NCBI RefSeq assembly: GCF_905147365.1
Contig: NC_056413.1
Location: forward strand, 17,265,501 to 17,329,500
Direction: 5' to 3'
From: Aricia agestis
Taxonomy: Eukaryota > Arthropoda > Insecta > Lepidoptera > Lycaenidae
Length of the DNA stretch: 64,000 nucleotides
The notes below the pieces were generated by a model that was not told where the DNA came from, made no database searches, and saw only the letters and a program-made list of their open reading frames with translations. This document shows positions 1 to 12,137 of the stretch, piece after piece; within the stretch, counting starts at the first letter, position 1, and each line of letters opens with the position of its first letter. Position numbers and translations under genes: made by a program.

Positions 1-336
1 ATCGGTTCGGTAGTTTCGGCGTTTGGCGTGAAAGCGAGACTGACAGACAGACAGACAGACAGAGATACTTTCGCATTCATAATATTAGTACAGATTATGT
101 GCACACTGCACAGCTGTTTTTGGGTATTTTGATTAATTAAGGGCCGCGCTACACCGGAATGGCAGCGGCGAGGCGAGCACTTTCAGCGCTGCCATTCCGG
201 TGTAGCGTGCTGCGCGGCCCTAAGAGGGGTACCACTTACCAGGGTTTTAAAAAGTTTTTAAATTTGACACAAATTTTGTTGACACCGCTCGCTATAAACT
301 AAAGTCCACGCGGACGAAGTCGCGGGCAACAGCTAG
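1..336. mobile_element. Helitron-like ends, abutting
   Basis: Bases 1-94 are the reversed 5' end of a GTCT-microsatellite-bearing element, ending attagtacaga. Bases 110-336 are the forward 3' end of a related element. It closes with a small GTCC/GGAC stem and CTAG before T, the expected Helitron terminus. The fully arranged copy at 28457-29074 provides the template for reading these pieces. Confidence 0.55.
142..222. repeat. small GC-rich palindromic element nested in Helitron
   Basis: Arms of about 30 bp (gggccgcgctacaccggaat and its complement) surround a short centre. The 28457-29074 copy lacks it at the equivalent position, so it was probably inserted. A related half-arm with ccggaatggcagc lies at about 49985-50040. 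Confidence 0.55.
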
Positions 337-771
337 TTATGAATAAAAACAATAATATATAATAAAGTAGGCATGATTAGTTCTGTTATAATAATGAAGT
401 AAAAATAAAGCGCCATCTGTTTTCATATATTAGAATTAAAATGTAAAAATATTTTCTGGATGGAATATAGGCCAACACAACACACTCGAACTCCTTAGAA
501 ATGCAGTAGGAGTTCTATAAGATCAGATAGATTGATTATTATTATAGCAAGTGATAATATTATTAAACATAATATTCTAACGTATTAAAAACTATAAACA
601 AAAACATAATAACTAATAAGTATGATTAGTTCTATGTTACAACGAAGTAAAAAAAAGCGCCATCTGTTGAATCGTATTAGAACTAAAATGTTCATTGCAT
701 CGCGTCGATATATTTCTGGATTTTTTATAATATTATACATAAAATATATTTAAGATTTTTGAAATATTATT

Positions 772-870
772 TTAATACACATCCAAGACCCAGGAACATT
801 GAAAACTTTTTGTTCCGCCTGCGGGACTCGAACCCAGGACCCCCGGGATGAGCGCTGGCCACGCGCAATG
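772..870 (-). mobile_element. tRNA-derived SINE, 5' fragment
   Basis: Reverse complement shows a Pol III B box (ggttcgagtcc), then cggaacaaaaagttttca and a tail ggatgtgtattaaa. The same order appears in the fuller copies at 25185-25457 and 42660-42935. Confidence 0.65.
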
Positions 871-1010
871 CGAAGTAATTTTCATCGATATTTTCATGGA
901 AATAAGATATTTTCCCACATCAAAATGTAGCCTATGTCCTTTCTCAGACTCTAGAATAACTGTGTACAAAATTTCATTGCAATCGGTTCAGTAGTTTTGG
1001 CGTGAAAGCG

Positions 1011-1045
<35 letters not shown>

Positions 1046-1076
1046 GATACTTTCGCATTTATAATATTAGTATAGA
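870..1076 (-). mobile_element. Helitron-like 5' fragment with (GACA)n
   Basis: In reverse sense it starts TCTATACTAATATTATAAA, continues through a GTCT microsatellite (1011-1051) and the conserved block around 'cgctttcacgcc', and stops where the SINE fragment begins. Same family as 28457-29074. Confidence 0.55.
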
Positions 1077-1086
1077 TGACAAAAAG

Positions 1087-1132
1087 CATAACGACAAACA
1101 AAAACCTTTAAGGGTTTTTGTTTGTCGTTATG
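1087..1132. repeat. 20-bp perfect hairpin
   Basis: Arms 1087-1106 and 1113-1132 are exact reverse complements with a 6-base loop. It lies in Smg7 intronic sequence; no terminator or RNA gene role is evident. Confidence 0.7.
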
Positions 1133-2194
1133 TTTTTAAATTGCAAAGAAGACTGGGCGTCATACCGCAGCAGAGCACAAAAAATATTTTTTAGTAAAAT
1201 AATGCCAAACATCGATCAGCATAAATTATTACTATTAATTTGACAATCAGCAATAAAAATATCTCATTCAAATGAAAATTTCAGTTTATAAAACGAAATA
1301 AATATTTTTTGACTTATTATTGATTTTTATGACTGTAGATACCTGTCATTGCTTTGTTTGTTCCATACACTGTCTTCAAAAATTCCTGACAGGTTTTTAG
1401 ATATTCCAAAAATACAAATATCCCGAAGACTTTGTTGATGGGTGTATGTTATCAGCAATTACGGTCCATACAAGTTTCAACGTTTTGTCACTAACTAGTG
1501 GCTGACTTGCCCATCATCAAAAGTCTACGATACTTTCAGCAGACTTAGAACTTAGAACCCTTTGAAGCTGTTTATTTGTTTTGCAAGCCTTTGATCACAT
1601 AATAAACAAAACTGTGGTCAATCACTGAATGTTGATTGAAAACTATAAAATAAGTTTAGCAAGACTTGGCTTCTATGAAATTTGAAAACTTTTTGCGAAG
1701 GATAGAATTGTTGGAAGAGACTTGGCTTTTTTCACATTGAATAGTTTTGGTAGGATTGTTAAAATATTATGTATTATTAATAAATATTTTTATGACATTA
1801 ATTAGTCTTTAATGCTCTTAAAACGAAACTTTTACTTTAAAATATTATATTTTGTTTAATTATGACCAATATAAATAATTAAACCTATACAATATGTTAT
1901 AAAAATAAATACTTTGTATGTTAGTTTGTTATAAATACCTTTAATCAGGTCTGGCGTTTATTAATTATCAAAAAAACGAAAAACCCGAAAAGCTCGTAAA
2001 ACCCGGGTTTCATTTTTGAAACCCGGATTTTTTCATGATCCCCAAAACCCGGGTTTTCGGGTTTCGGGAAAACTCGGTCTCGATGCCCTAAATACAAGGC
2101 CATAGGTAGATTTATTAATTCATTTCATAATTATATAATTTAATTACTTCACAACCTACAATATTATATACATGATATGATTAAATTGTTACAG

Positions 2195-2396
2195 TCGTCG
2201 CGCGTCGCTGCTCGGCGCGGTGGGCGGATGGGAGGGTGGTGGAGTCGAGGGCGCGGGGGCGGCGCGGTACGCGTGCCAACACTGCCTCGTGCACCTCGGC
2301 GACCTGGCTCGCTACCGCCAGCAGCTCCGCATCGCACACACCTTCTACCGACACGCGTTGGCTGTGTCCGTGCACTCGGGACAGCCTTATAATCAG
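2195..2396 (+). CDS. Smg7: Smg7 exon coding the 14-3-3-like core
   Basis: This is the first exon visible in the window, entered with one base of a split codon. It carries CQHCLVHLGDLARYR and ends HSGQPYNQ, then GT. The next exon (3948) continues with a helix ending VRAPFPPAPANLAR, the expected continuation in the family. A Gly-rich loop (GGWEGGGVEGAGAA) precedes the Cys-His motif and looks like a lineage-specific insertion. Confidence 0.88.
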
Positions 2397-5300
2397 GTGT
2401 TTTAATTTTTTTATTTGTTTTATTTTTTTGCTTATAAACTATGGTTAATAAGTGGACATTGTGCGTAATATGGACATATAGTTATGGCGCAGAAATTCTG
2501 TCGTTCCAGCCTATGACGAATTTCAGCAAATTCTATGGAATGGATTTGTTTTTTCTGTGCAACCAAACTAATCAATCTTTCTCTTTTATAATATTGTACG
2601 GGTCTGTACACCTTACACGCTGATAATGATGATTGATTATAGAAACAGCCGTAAAATGATAACTGTTTATTGATACACTATAGTTTGTGCGTTTTAAGAT
2701 ATGGGTGACACTTCTCATATTCCTTACCACGGGTTTTTTTACAAGAAAACAAAAAAAATCAAAATATAATATTCCATCTACAAAAACAAATGTTTCCTAT
2801 AATGTAAATGAATAAAAATGAAAAGTTGCTAAATGCTAACATATTAATATAAAATTATAAATTTTAACTGTGAAAATTATTGTTACGAAAATATTTGAAA
2901 AATGTCAGATGCATGAAATGGAACATAAGCCAATAGAGATTGACACTGTTGAATCGAAATCAAATCGATAAAAAGGGCGGCCATTTTAAATCGCCGGCGC
3001 CACTCTGAAACGTCAGTACGAAATCGATAATTTCGATTGCAATTCCTTTACGAAGTGATTCGATATTTTTAAATTATCGATTAATTTTCTTAGGCACCTT
3101 CCCTACTATTGTCAATTATAATTTGTCACCCATATCATCTTAAAACGCACAAACTATAACAAAGGTACAGTGATATAAGAGTAATGATATAAGATTAATG
3201 ATATAAGTATAAGTGATATAAGAATAAGTGATAGCGTATTATAGCAGACACATTTTATATACACAAAGGTAATGATGAGTATAGCAAAAATTAAAACATT
3301 ACGAAATCGTTCAAATATTAAGATATTTACTAAATTGATAAACTAATTATTATGCTGACCTAGGAATGTGCGATGCTTGCATCGTACAAATATGAAAGTT
3401 TTTTCCTTATTAGTGTTGTTTGCTTGATTCTTTTTAAAGGTTATTTTTAAAGCTCGGGCTGTATGTATATGTAACGGAATCTTTGAGCACAATTTTTACC
3501 TATCTCCAGTAGTCTAATTAATTCGAAACTTTGCATGCAATATATTAAGAGCCTATGACAATGATTTATTTTGAAAATTTTACACTTTTAATTATTAATT
3601 TGCAGTAGAGAGATGTTATAATTCAAGACGTGAGTGGAAGAATAAGATAAAGTAACACGCAAAAAATAGAGTAACACGAAAAAACTTCCCGTTTTTGTGC
3701 TTAAATGTAGGCTTTAGGACCGGAAAAATTATTTGAAATAGAAAAACTATGGATTATATGTGTAGCCAGATATATTAGCTAGGTTATGAAGTAGATAAGT
3801 TACAAGTTTTATTAAGACAATAAGGCAAAAAGTGAGTTATTGTCTGTATGTTACGAAATGTTGCTTGTTCGATAATTCCATTCACGTCTTCAATTATCAG
3901 TCAGTGAAGATATGCCAAGTTTGTAGTTGTAACACGATCTGTTGCAGCTGGCGCTGGTGTCGTGGCGTCGCGGGCGGCGGCTGGCGGCGGTGTACTGGCA
4001 CGTGCGCTCGCTGCTCGTGCGCGCGCCCTTCCCCCCCGCGCCCGCCAACCTCGCGCGCACGCTGCAAGCTGCCGCCAGGTGACATTAAAGCCGCATTTAC
4101 TGTCATATACGTGTTCGCGCGCTTCCTTGTTTGTATATAATATGTTCTCCCTGTCATGCGGAAAACACGCGCGCGACCAGGACGCGGACCAAGGGCCTAA
4201 AGCTAGGCCCAACTAGCCAACAACGACATGCTTATTTACGGCCGTATCGGACTTAACGTAACTTTAATTTAATGAAGAGTTTGATAGATAATGCATGCAG
4301 CTTATGTTAATATCTTCCTTTAATTACAGTTACTTTTAAGCTATTCGAAAACATTCATGTGTTTAATTTTGATTAGTATGGTGATTCTATGCCTATCGTA
4401 CTTCCCAGTCGCGACGTGAAGGAGTCAGCGCTGCCGGTGCTGCCTGGTCTGTCCGGCAAGCCGTTGGCGGCGTCCGGTGCGCCGGAGCGGTTAGACTCGC
4501 ACACTTACGTCAACGAGCTTCTCCGAGCGTTACACTATCTGCACACCGCAGAGCAGTAAGTCATATAATATTGCAGACTATTAGGTCAACACATATATCC
4601 CTAAGGCCCATATCATCAAGACTAGCCCATAATCTTGATAATTGCTTATTCCGTGTTAAAATGCTTCTTCCTCTTTTATACAAACATAGAATGAGAGTGT
4701 TAATGTGATATTACAATGATTAATTAATTAACCCACTGTATGTATGCCTGGCGCCCTAATGTTGCAAGCCAAGTTTTATAATTATTGTTTATTTTCGCTA
4801 GGTCTAGCAAAACTTTGGTAATTTGACTTTGACGGGCTATTTATTTTTAAATATAGGATGAAATTCCTTATTTACTTGTTATAGGTCTCTGTGACTATTT
4901 ATAAAGCATTGTGGTCTTTCAAGATTTCTAATTAAAGAGTATTATGTTTGACCAATTTAATTCCACATTGTTGCAGATTGGACGCAGCTGCAGAGTTGGT
5001 GAAATCTCTGAATACCTCACTCTCCCCACTGATAGCCACAGACAGTTTTGATTCGCTCACCTTGATAAAAGTAAGTGTTATATTTGTATATTATGAGTAC
5101 ATGCTTATCTTGGCCTTTGCACAGCAGTAATTTTAAAAAATATGTTTCGTTTTAACGAGAGTCTTAAAGTACTCTAAAGTGTTTTCTTATTTAATAAAAA
5201 CTTTTTTATAATGTTTAAGTTACATACTACTACTACTACTATTACATTTAATATACTTTTACATTAAAAATTAATGTAAAAGTATATTAAACAATATAAG

Positions 5301-8300
5301 AAACGTTAAGAAAATAGGAGTGTGTTACGAACAGATGACGTGCGTGATAATCTGGATGGTGCACAGCGCGCGCGAGGGGTGGTCGGTCCCGCTGAGCGCG
5401 CTGAGCGGCGGCGAGGCGCGCGCGGCGGCGCTGGCGGCGGAGCTGGCGGCCGGCGCGCTGCTGGCGCTGCTGCTGCCCGCCTACACCACCGCGCTGCCCG
5501 CCCGAGCCCAGCCCGCACGTGAGTGGCGTTAAGCTGGCTGGCTTGTGAATTATAATATCATACTATTAAGTGCTCATTACGCACAAAAGCTTTATACAGA
5601 CAGAGTAATTATTATTATAATCCACAGTGAAGGTGTGGGTGTCGTGGCTGGCGTACTGCGACGAGGGGGCGGCGGCGCTGTGCGGCGCGCGCCCGCAGCT
5701 GTGGGGCGCGCTCGCGCACGCGCTCAACACGCTCGCGCCCGCTGCCGCGCTCGCGACCCCTGACTGTGAGTATCACACGCACATACTCGTGTCACGTGTG
5801 CACACATACAAAATGCATATAACGACACCAGATAAAAACTTGTATGTTAAAGACATATAAGCTTTTGTCTTCGTTAAAAGCCGTAAATAACGCCATTTTT
5901 TCTGCTGTATATGTATGTTGTATCTCATCTTTGCTTTTGATATTATGGCAATCCAAATCTAAGTGGAAATCCAAAGGGAGATCTTAACAGTCAGGTCGAA
6001 GCCTAGCCAAAATTGACTAACAGTGAGACTTCTGAGAGTGTGACATACTATATCCTAAATCACGCAATCGAAGTTTTTAAATAATTTCTCATTCAGAAAA
6101 CTTCGATAGCTCAGTTGTGGCGTTGATTGCGCTCTACAAATGGAAAATACAAATCTTTGTTAACTAAACGCGTGTATACAGACGACTGCGTGCCGCTACC
6201 AGAGGATGAGGAGCTGCACGGGTTCCTGCCGCTGGAGGCCGCGCTCGCCCCCCTCACCTTCACCGCGCAGAGCGGACACGACGGTGGCGCCTTCCCCGAA
6301 TATGACACTGACACTGACAGGTAGTTTTTTTTTAATTCAAAAGTTATTGAGCAAAAGGCTTTACCCGAGAGACGCTTGGTATTAGTTAGTTACCTCAGAA
6401 ATTAATAAAGAAACTCGCGACTATTTCAAGCTTATTTAACCCTCTTTTTGTCGACGGTTTGCGATTAGGTACATCCAATTTTATAATATTATAAAGGCTT
6501 TACATTTATATCTTTTAATTAATCATGTCCGTGGCCAAGTGGGTGAACTATGATTCGCACGGCATTTTCAATCCCAAGTTTTTTAGATCGAAAAACGCAC
6601 ACAGTTGATATTAAAAAATATATGGATCAATTCGTTCATGTTGCGAAAATGACCTATGTACGGGCTATCAAGCTTTTTTGATGTGTTTAGTGGTTGGCAC
6701 CACAATTAATCGTCCACAACGGATGCAAAATTCAAAAATAAAATAAAAATATATATATCCGCAGCGGAGCGGGCGTATCGGCGTTGTCGCTAGTGGGCGA
6801 GCCGGAGTTAGAGGGGCGTGTCCGCGCGCGCCGCCTCCAGCGCCTCGCCCGCTGCCTCGCTGGGCGCCACGCCCAACATATCGCTGTCACCACGTGAGTA
6901 TTACTTATTTATCCGACTGCATCAGATGGAGGATTATGTTTTTCGAGAGTATGTTTGTATAGAGGTTTGGCACGTTGGCACGACGAGTAACATCGTAGTC
7001 AAGAAGCCTGAACGTAAAGCTTCATGATTGATATCCCTTAAGGCCCTGTATTCCCAGAAACGGACGATTTTCAAGATTTAAAAGTGACATTAGACATAAA
7101 AATATAGTAATTTAAATTCTGACTGGTAACTTTGGGATTTTTTTCTATCGAGTGAAGTTCATGATATTGTGTAATGGAATATAAATTCCACTGTGTTAGA
7201 TCCTTAACTAACACATATATTTTTTTCAGAATTTAAATTACTATATTTTTATGTCTAATGTCACTTTTAAATCATGAAAATCGTCCGTTTTTGGGAAAAC
7301 AGGGCCTTGAGTTTCTTCAATTTCACTTGTATGATACTATTGCCGTAATATGTTATGAAATAAATGAATTATGGACTAAATATAATAATTACGTTTAAAA
7401 ACTTACTATTCTGATTCCTGTGTATATGCAATATGCATCCCTAAGTTACAGTCAGAGACTGAGACAAATGAATAAGAATACTTTTATTTCCAGCATCACA
7501 CGAAACATTATAATAATTAAACAGTATTCAGTGGTACAGTTATTATGATCTAGTTACATTAATTATTATATTATAATGATGTGTGACGCCAAAAATGCAT
7601 CTACTAGTGCATTAATTGTCAATAACAATATAATCAAACTACACGATCGTGTAGCGCGGAGGACGGTACACCCGAGTGGTCGGCGACGACCCTGGGCGGG
7701 GCGCAGCTGGCGGAGGCGCTGGAGCCCCTGCTGGCCGAGCACGCCACTGAGTCCGCGCCTGACTCCGCCCCCGACCGCGAGCGTACTCCGCCTCCGCCTC
7801 TCATCATCTCCGAGGCGGATTTCCGGGAAAAAGGTACGTAATGCATAGATGCTTATAGCTTATATTAAGAGGATACACCAGGGGCTAGAGAAATGAAAAA
7901 AAAGTACGTGTAATATTTATAGCTGTCTCCCTTACCTCAAGCCTATACCGCAGAACGCGATAGAGACAACTGCAGAAAATCCAGAAAATCAACGATTCGT
8001 TGTCCCCTGATTCCTTCTCCAAAACTTAACCGATTTAAGTACTTTTTTCATTAAAGATTAAAAAAAGGCTTGAGCTGTGTTCCTATGTTTTGCTTTTTTT
8101 TGTATAATCTAGCCAAATCTGTTTTCTGGACGTTTGAACACAGCGGAAAATCTGGCCATTTTTTTAGGTTTTTAAACGTTCATATCTTATTTAATAATTA
8201 AATTATGAAAAAAAATAAAACATAGGGACATTGTATTAGTGGCCGTAGATATTCAGAAAAAAAATTATAACTCTACTAGCATTATCCAGGGAGGAAACAG

Positions 8301-11300
8301 GGGACAACGTTTGTATGGAAAAAATGGCGGTGTGGAATCCTCTTAAGGACGCTATCACATTTTTTCACAAATATCAGCGATTTTCAGGTATTATTTTAAA
8401 GAATTAGGAGTCATACTGCGAGGATATTTTAGTTTCAAATGAAAGATAACATATTCATATCCACGTCTACACCATAAAATGTAATACGTTTTAACCATCA
8501 CAATAATCGCCAATAAAATAACCATTATAGTTAAATACACTGAACTAAGGAAAATAAATATACTGTTACGTGCTAGGGTTCGAGGATTTGGAGAGAAAGA
8601 CCTGGTGACTCTCTTGAAGACTTTATTAACACTGCACTAAACACTAGGTCACAACACTTAGCACTAAGTCCAAACACAAATCACTAGGTCCATCACTAAG
8701 CACTATCACTGTCCTAGGTCGTAGCCAAGTCGCAGGTTTCACTGGTTCACTCACTATTGATCACTCCGAAATCGCCTTGATGATCGCTCAGATTGAACTG
8801 AACTGCCGGGCCTGCCTGCGGCTCTTTTTATATGGCTAGACGAATTCCAGAAATTTCCCGATTTCACGTAAACAAGTAAACAACCGTGGGAAATTTCTAG
8901 TAGGCTCGGGATTGTGCCACAATAAAACTGCCGTCCTTGCGATAAGTGCAGTAAGTTGAATTTAATTTAGACCTTATGAACTCAGTCATAAGGTCTAAAT
9001 TCAAACACGCTAACAAATAAAGGGTAAACACGTAAACAAACATTGGACCTTTTTAGAAGGTTCGAGTATGTACTTGCGCACCACGTGTCCGTATACCATG
9101 TACCGTAACAATACGAAAAAATGTTGTTTAATTAGTCCCCTGTACAAATAGCTAAATATTTTATATAAAAATAAATAATATTTCCATTTATAAGAAAAAT
9201 AAGAAACGCTCTCAAACTTCATACATTTTCGCTCTATCAAGAACGCGGCGAGCGTCGTGACCGCCATTGTACAAGGCGCGCGTTGTAAATGCCGTGTTGT
9301 ATTTTGTTATTCTGTAGTCTGTAACTGTGTCATAATAAATAAAATTAAAATTAAAAATACGTGTGGCACTCGGAGACTGCCGCTCTAAAGCTATTGCGTA
9401 GAATTTTTATCAACTAATGCAATAATTATAATTGGGATAAGTCTAGTCGCACGCACACGAACACATTAAACAATGCACGGCAGTAAAAAGTCGGTCCTGC
9501 GCCTAATCTCTCACCAGTCGTGTCGGTCTTCCGTCCCAGTGGGTTATGAGAGTGAAGGAATAGAGAGTGCTTTTATGTAGTGCGCACACTCTTGGGCACT
9601 ATAAGATTACTCCTGCGTAACTGGCCTGATTTCAATGAAACCAAAACCGGTGTGGGAGTTATTATTGTTATGTACAGTGAAGCGCGTGGGCATCCTCAAG
9701 CCGCAAGGATCGTTGGAGCGCGCGCGAGAGGAGCGCGCCACCGCCACACAGAGCGAACCCGTGAGTATTATAGCTATTATACGATTAAGCACATCGTTTG
9801 CGACATAGTGCTTTTTATAATATGTTAATTCTTAAAAAAGGAAATATTGAATGGTTGATACTACCTAAAATAACATTTGTTATCTTTTCGAGTAGAATGT
9901 AGATGTATAAAAAAAAGAGTTATTTTGCTTGCTGAAAGAGCTGCGTTCACTGTTTTTAATGATAATATTTTTTTACGAGAAAGAATATTTTTAAGAGTCT
10001 ATGTTTATTAACAACAGTCTATTATATTTTATCTTAAATCAGGATCAAGAGGATGAATGTAGTAAAAGTGAAGATAAGAAGGAGGCGAGAAAACCGCGCG
10101 TCAACATCGCCATGGCCGCCATCATGCGCAAGCAGGAGGAGACCAACAAACAGGTGATTAATACCGAACTAAATAGTCTTGACTCTTGTTGAGTCGGGGT
10201 TTTACTGTTTAGTGTTTACGTAGGTTTTTTCATGTAAGGTCCAATTTCTATTACAGATTATACTAGTTATTCATGCTTACTGTACTATTATTACAATCAA
10301 TTTATAAACAGGTGGTTGCTACAAACTTCTCTTCAAACACGTAACTGTTTCACAGGTGAAGTTCGTCACTCCCCCGCCGACGCCGGACTCGGCGACAGAA
10401 CTTCAGGATACCGCCAAAGACGACAAACTGAAGGTGATTCAACCGAAGCCGATCAAGTCCCTCGCAAACATCCCCATCGGCAGGAAGACCGGCGGCATTT
10501 TATCGCTCAAAGACAAGTCGGCCGGCTACCCGCACCTCGTCAACGCCGACGAGCCCAAGAAGCCCGAGAAGGAGGAGAAAAAGGAGAACAAGTCTAGCCA
10601 GGGCGGCCCGAGCTCGCAGACCTACCAGAAACCCTGGCCCGCCGGCGAGCCGCGCTTCCAGAAGACATACGGAGTGCAGGCCGCCTACAGCCCCGCCGGG
10701 CAGCCCTACGGCCCCGCGGGGCAAGGGTACAACCCGGGCGGACAGAGCTACGGCTCAGTCGGGCCGGCGTACGGCTCCGGCGGTCCGGCGTTCGGCCCCG
10801 GACAGGGCGCCGCCATCCGCCTGCCCGTCGTCAACCCCAAGGAGATCGACGTGCGCTCCGCCGCGCTGCAGAAGCGCCGCGACCCCGACCGCCCGCTGTC
10901 CGGCGACAAGCGCAACTTCCTCGCCGACCTGCCGCCGCGCTTCGCCAACCAGTACCGCCACTGGCAGGCCGAGCCCGATGACCCGCCGCCGCAGCCCCCG
11001 CCGCCGCAGCCCTGGCCCGCGCAGCACCAGCGGCCTTGGACCGTGCCGGCCCAGGAGAGCTTCGCCGCGCCCGCCTACCCGCCGATGAGCGTGCCCAACT
11101 ACTACCAGATGAACGTCAACCCCTACCAGAACACCTTCACCCAGATGCAGAACCAGGTGTCGAGCGCGCAGAAGACTGAGGGGGGCTACTTGCAGGGGGG
11201 TGGGGGGCTGGCGGCGCTGCGGGGGTTGGCGGCGCCCGCGGGGTACGGGTTCGCGCCACCCGCCGGCTACGACGCCGCCATGTACCCGCAGTTCAACACC

Positions 11301-12073
11301 TACCCGCTCCTCGGCATGGACAAGCCCAAGGAGCTCGACGTGGGCTTCGGCGCGAACGTGCTGGACGTGCAGAGGAACTTCAGCGAGTACCAGGAACGGA
11401 AACCGGAGGAGAGCGAGGTAAGAGCAATAAAAATAATTTAGAAGTAAAACCTCTTTACGCACGCTTGACTTGGCGATTAAGCTGGCAAATGCGTGACTAG
11501 AGCGTTACGAAAAGCATACATTATAATAAGATACAGTAAAAAAAAACATTACAAATCAAATAACGGATACCCCAATGAAAAAGTATTTATATATTAAACG
11601 CTTGCAGCAAAAACAAATGGGTCTGTCGGAGGGCGGAGCGGGCGCGCGCGGCAACGCCGAGTACTCGCTGTTCAGCGCCGCGCCCGCCGCCGCCTGGTCC
11701 CGCCCCCTGCCGCATCAGGTACGAGTGCGAATTCTTGTTCATTAAACTTCTGTTAGGTACCTTTTTAACATCTGCAATTCTTGATTTGTGGAATTGAATT
11801 AGGTCTAAACGCATCAGAAAGTAGCATTTTCTGTCAGGAAGCCTTTTTACGTCACTCAGTAGGTCACTCAGACGGATTTGATGATTTTTTTATTTAGTTT
11901 TCTGACTTTATCACCCTCGATTTTTAACAATACTATGGACTATATATTTTGTGTTTCTAGTTTATAATGGGAACCTCCTCTTTCAGTCCCTGTGGTCTGG
12001 GCCGGGCCCCTCCCCTTTAGAGCGTCTCCTAGAACAGCAGAAACAAATGAAGCAACCACCGCCACCTCAATGA
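2195..12073 (+). CDS. Smg7: SMG7/EST1-like nonsense-mediated mRNA decay factor (5' partial)
   Basis: Exons: 2195-2396, 3948-4078, 4409-4555, 4977-5070, 5335-5518, 5628-5765, 6182-6320, 6765-6893, 7655-7833, 9678-9760, 10043-10153, 10356-11417, 11608-11718, 11987-12073 (stop TGA). Together they encode 931 residues; the first exon opens mid-codon, so the N-terminal TPR part lies left of the window. CQHCLVHLGDLARYR and GQPYNQ mark the 14-3-3-like domain; FPPAPANL and the motif LPEDEELHGFLPLEAAL follow in the helical region. There is no C-terminal PIN domain, which separates it from SMG5 and SMG6. The C-terminal tail GPSPLERLLEQQKQ resembles the end of vertebrate SMG7. SMG7 proteins bind phosphorylated UPF1 and recruit decay enzymes in the cytoplasm. 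SMG7 identity is strong; the exact 5' end is unknown. Confidence 0.9.
2681..3156. mobile_element. TA-flanked inverted-repeat element, copy 1
   Basis: Terminal repeat tagtttgtgcgttttaagat at the left and its complement at the right, flanked by TA on both sides, 476 bp, no coding capacity. The TA duplication fits a Tc1/mariner-type non-autonomous element. Other copies are at 35972-36950 and 53921-54446. Located in a Smg7 intron. Confidence 0.8.
7040..7308. mobile_element. inverted-repeat element with 81-bp arms
   Basis: Arms 7040-7120 and 7228-7308 are near-identical reverse complements, starting aaggccctg and ending cagggcctt, with about 107 bp between. Non-coding, in the Smg7 intron between exons 6765-6893 and 7655-7833. 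Confidence 0.75.
7865..8346. mobile_element. inverted-repeat element, ends ttaagaggat
   Basis: It begins ttaagaggatacacca and ends tgtggaatcctcttaa, about 480 bp, with no open frame. It follows the Smg7 exon at 7655-7833 by about 30 bp. Short imperfect terminal repeats suggest a MITE. Confidence 0.6.
8564..8921 (-). mobile_element. solo LTR of a Ty3/gypsy-like retroelement
   Basis: The 358-bp segment starts TGT and ends ACA. Read on the minus strand it has a TATA box (tatataaaaag), an initiator-like cagttcagtt about 30 bases later, an AATAAAG signal and the ending cacgtaaca, the order U3-R-U5. No primer-binding site or internal domain adjoins it, so it is a solo LTR. Flanking atac/ataa are imperfect candidates for a 4-bp target duplication. 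Confidence 0.65.
8966..9002. repeat. short hairpin
   Basis: Inverted arms around tttagaccttatga and tcataaggtctaaa with a short loop. No function is apparent; it lies in Smg7 intron sequence just after the solo LTR. Confidence 0.5.
9478..9645 (+). mobile_element. SINE body fragment (same family as 33418-33743)
   Basis: It shares aaaaagtcggtcctgcgcct and the block ending caatgaaacc with the full copy at 33418-33743, but lacks the tRNA-like head. It ends about 30 bp before the Smg7 exon at 9678. Confidence 0.7.
10356..11417 (+). CDS. Smg7: Smg7 large low-complexity C-terminal exon
   Basis: A 354-codon exon in phase 0 at both ends. It begins VKFVTPPPTPDSA, passes through a Lys/Glu-rich stretch, and then a Gly-Pro-Gln-Tyr repeat zone (10680-10800) in which units like GPAGQGYNPG alternate. 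Pro-rich runs follow (10980-11030). The family's C-terminus is Pro/Ser/Gln-rich and disordered and helps recruit decapping and deadenylation factors. GC content at third positions is very high. The repeats and composition are seen; the recruitment role is family knowledge. Confidence 0.85.
11987..12073 (+). CDS. Smg7: Smg7 terminal exon with conserved tail
   Basis: A 29-codon exon starting after tttcag. It reads SLWSGPGPSPLERLLEQ, then Gln/Lys/Pro residues, and stops with TGA at 12071-12073. An earlier AG at 11959-11960 would put the exon out of frame, so 11987 is the start. The short amphipathic ending resembles the terminus of vertebrate SMG7, which supports orthology. Confidence 0.85.
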   Translation, partial: SLWSGPGPSPLERLLEQQKQMKQPPPPQ

Positions 12074-12127
12074 AGTTAGTGACACAACAAACGCAAAACA
12101 CTTTACCTGCGCAAACGCAGCGACAAT

Positions 12128-12137
12128 AATAAATAAA
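12128..12137 (+). promoter_or_regulatory. overlapping polyadenylation signals for Smg7
   Basis: Two overlapping AATAAA hexamers (12128-12133 and 12132-12137) lie 55-64 bases after the Smg7 stop codon, consistent with a short 3' UTR. Further AATAAA motifs exist downstream (about 13484), so a longer form is possible. Confidence 0.5.

Larger units (their letters stand above)
1..2194. other. Smg7 intron remainder, repeat-filled, no exon seen
   Basis: Because the exon at 2195 starts mid-codon, this stretch should be intron of Smg7. It contains Helitron-like ends (1-94, 110-336), a small nested palindromic element (142-222), a SINE fragment (772-870), another Helitron-like piece (870-1076) and a 20-bp hairpin (1087-1132). 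I looked for the missing N-terminal exons and found no coding-like segment. Confidence 0.6.

Noticed and set aside
10755..11462. 235-codon open frame on the minus strand
   Set aside because: It is the antisense shadow of the GC-rich Smg7 exon 10356-11417, with Leu/Val/Arg-rich composition and no motif.
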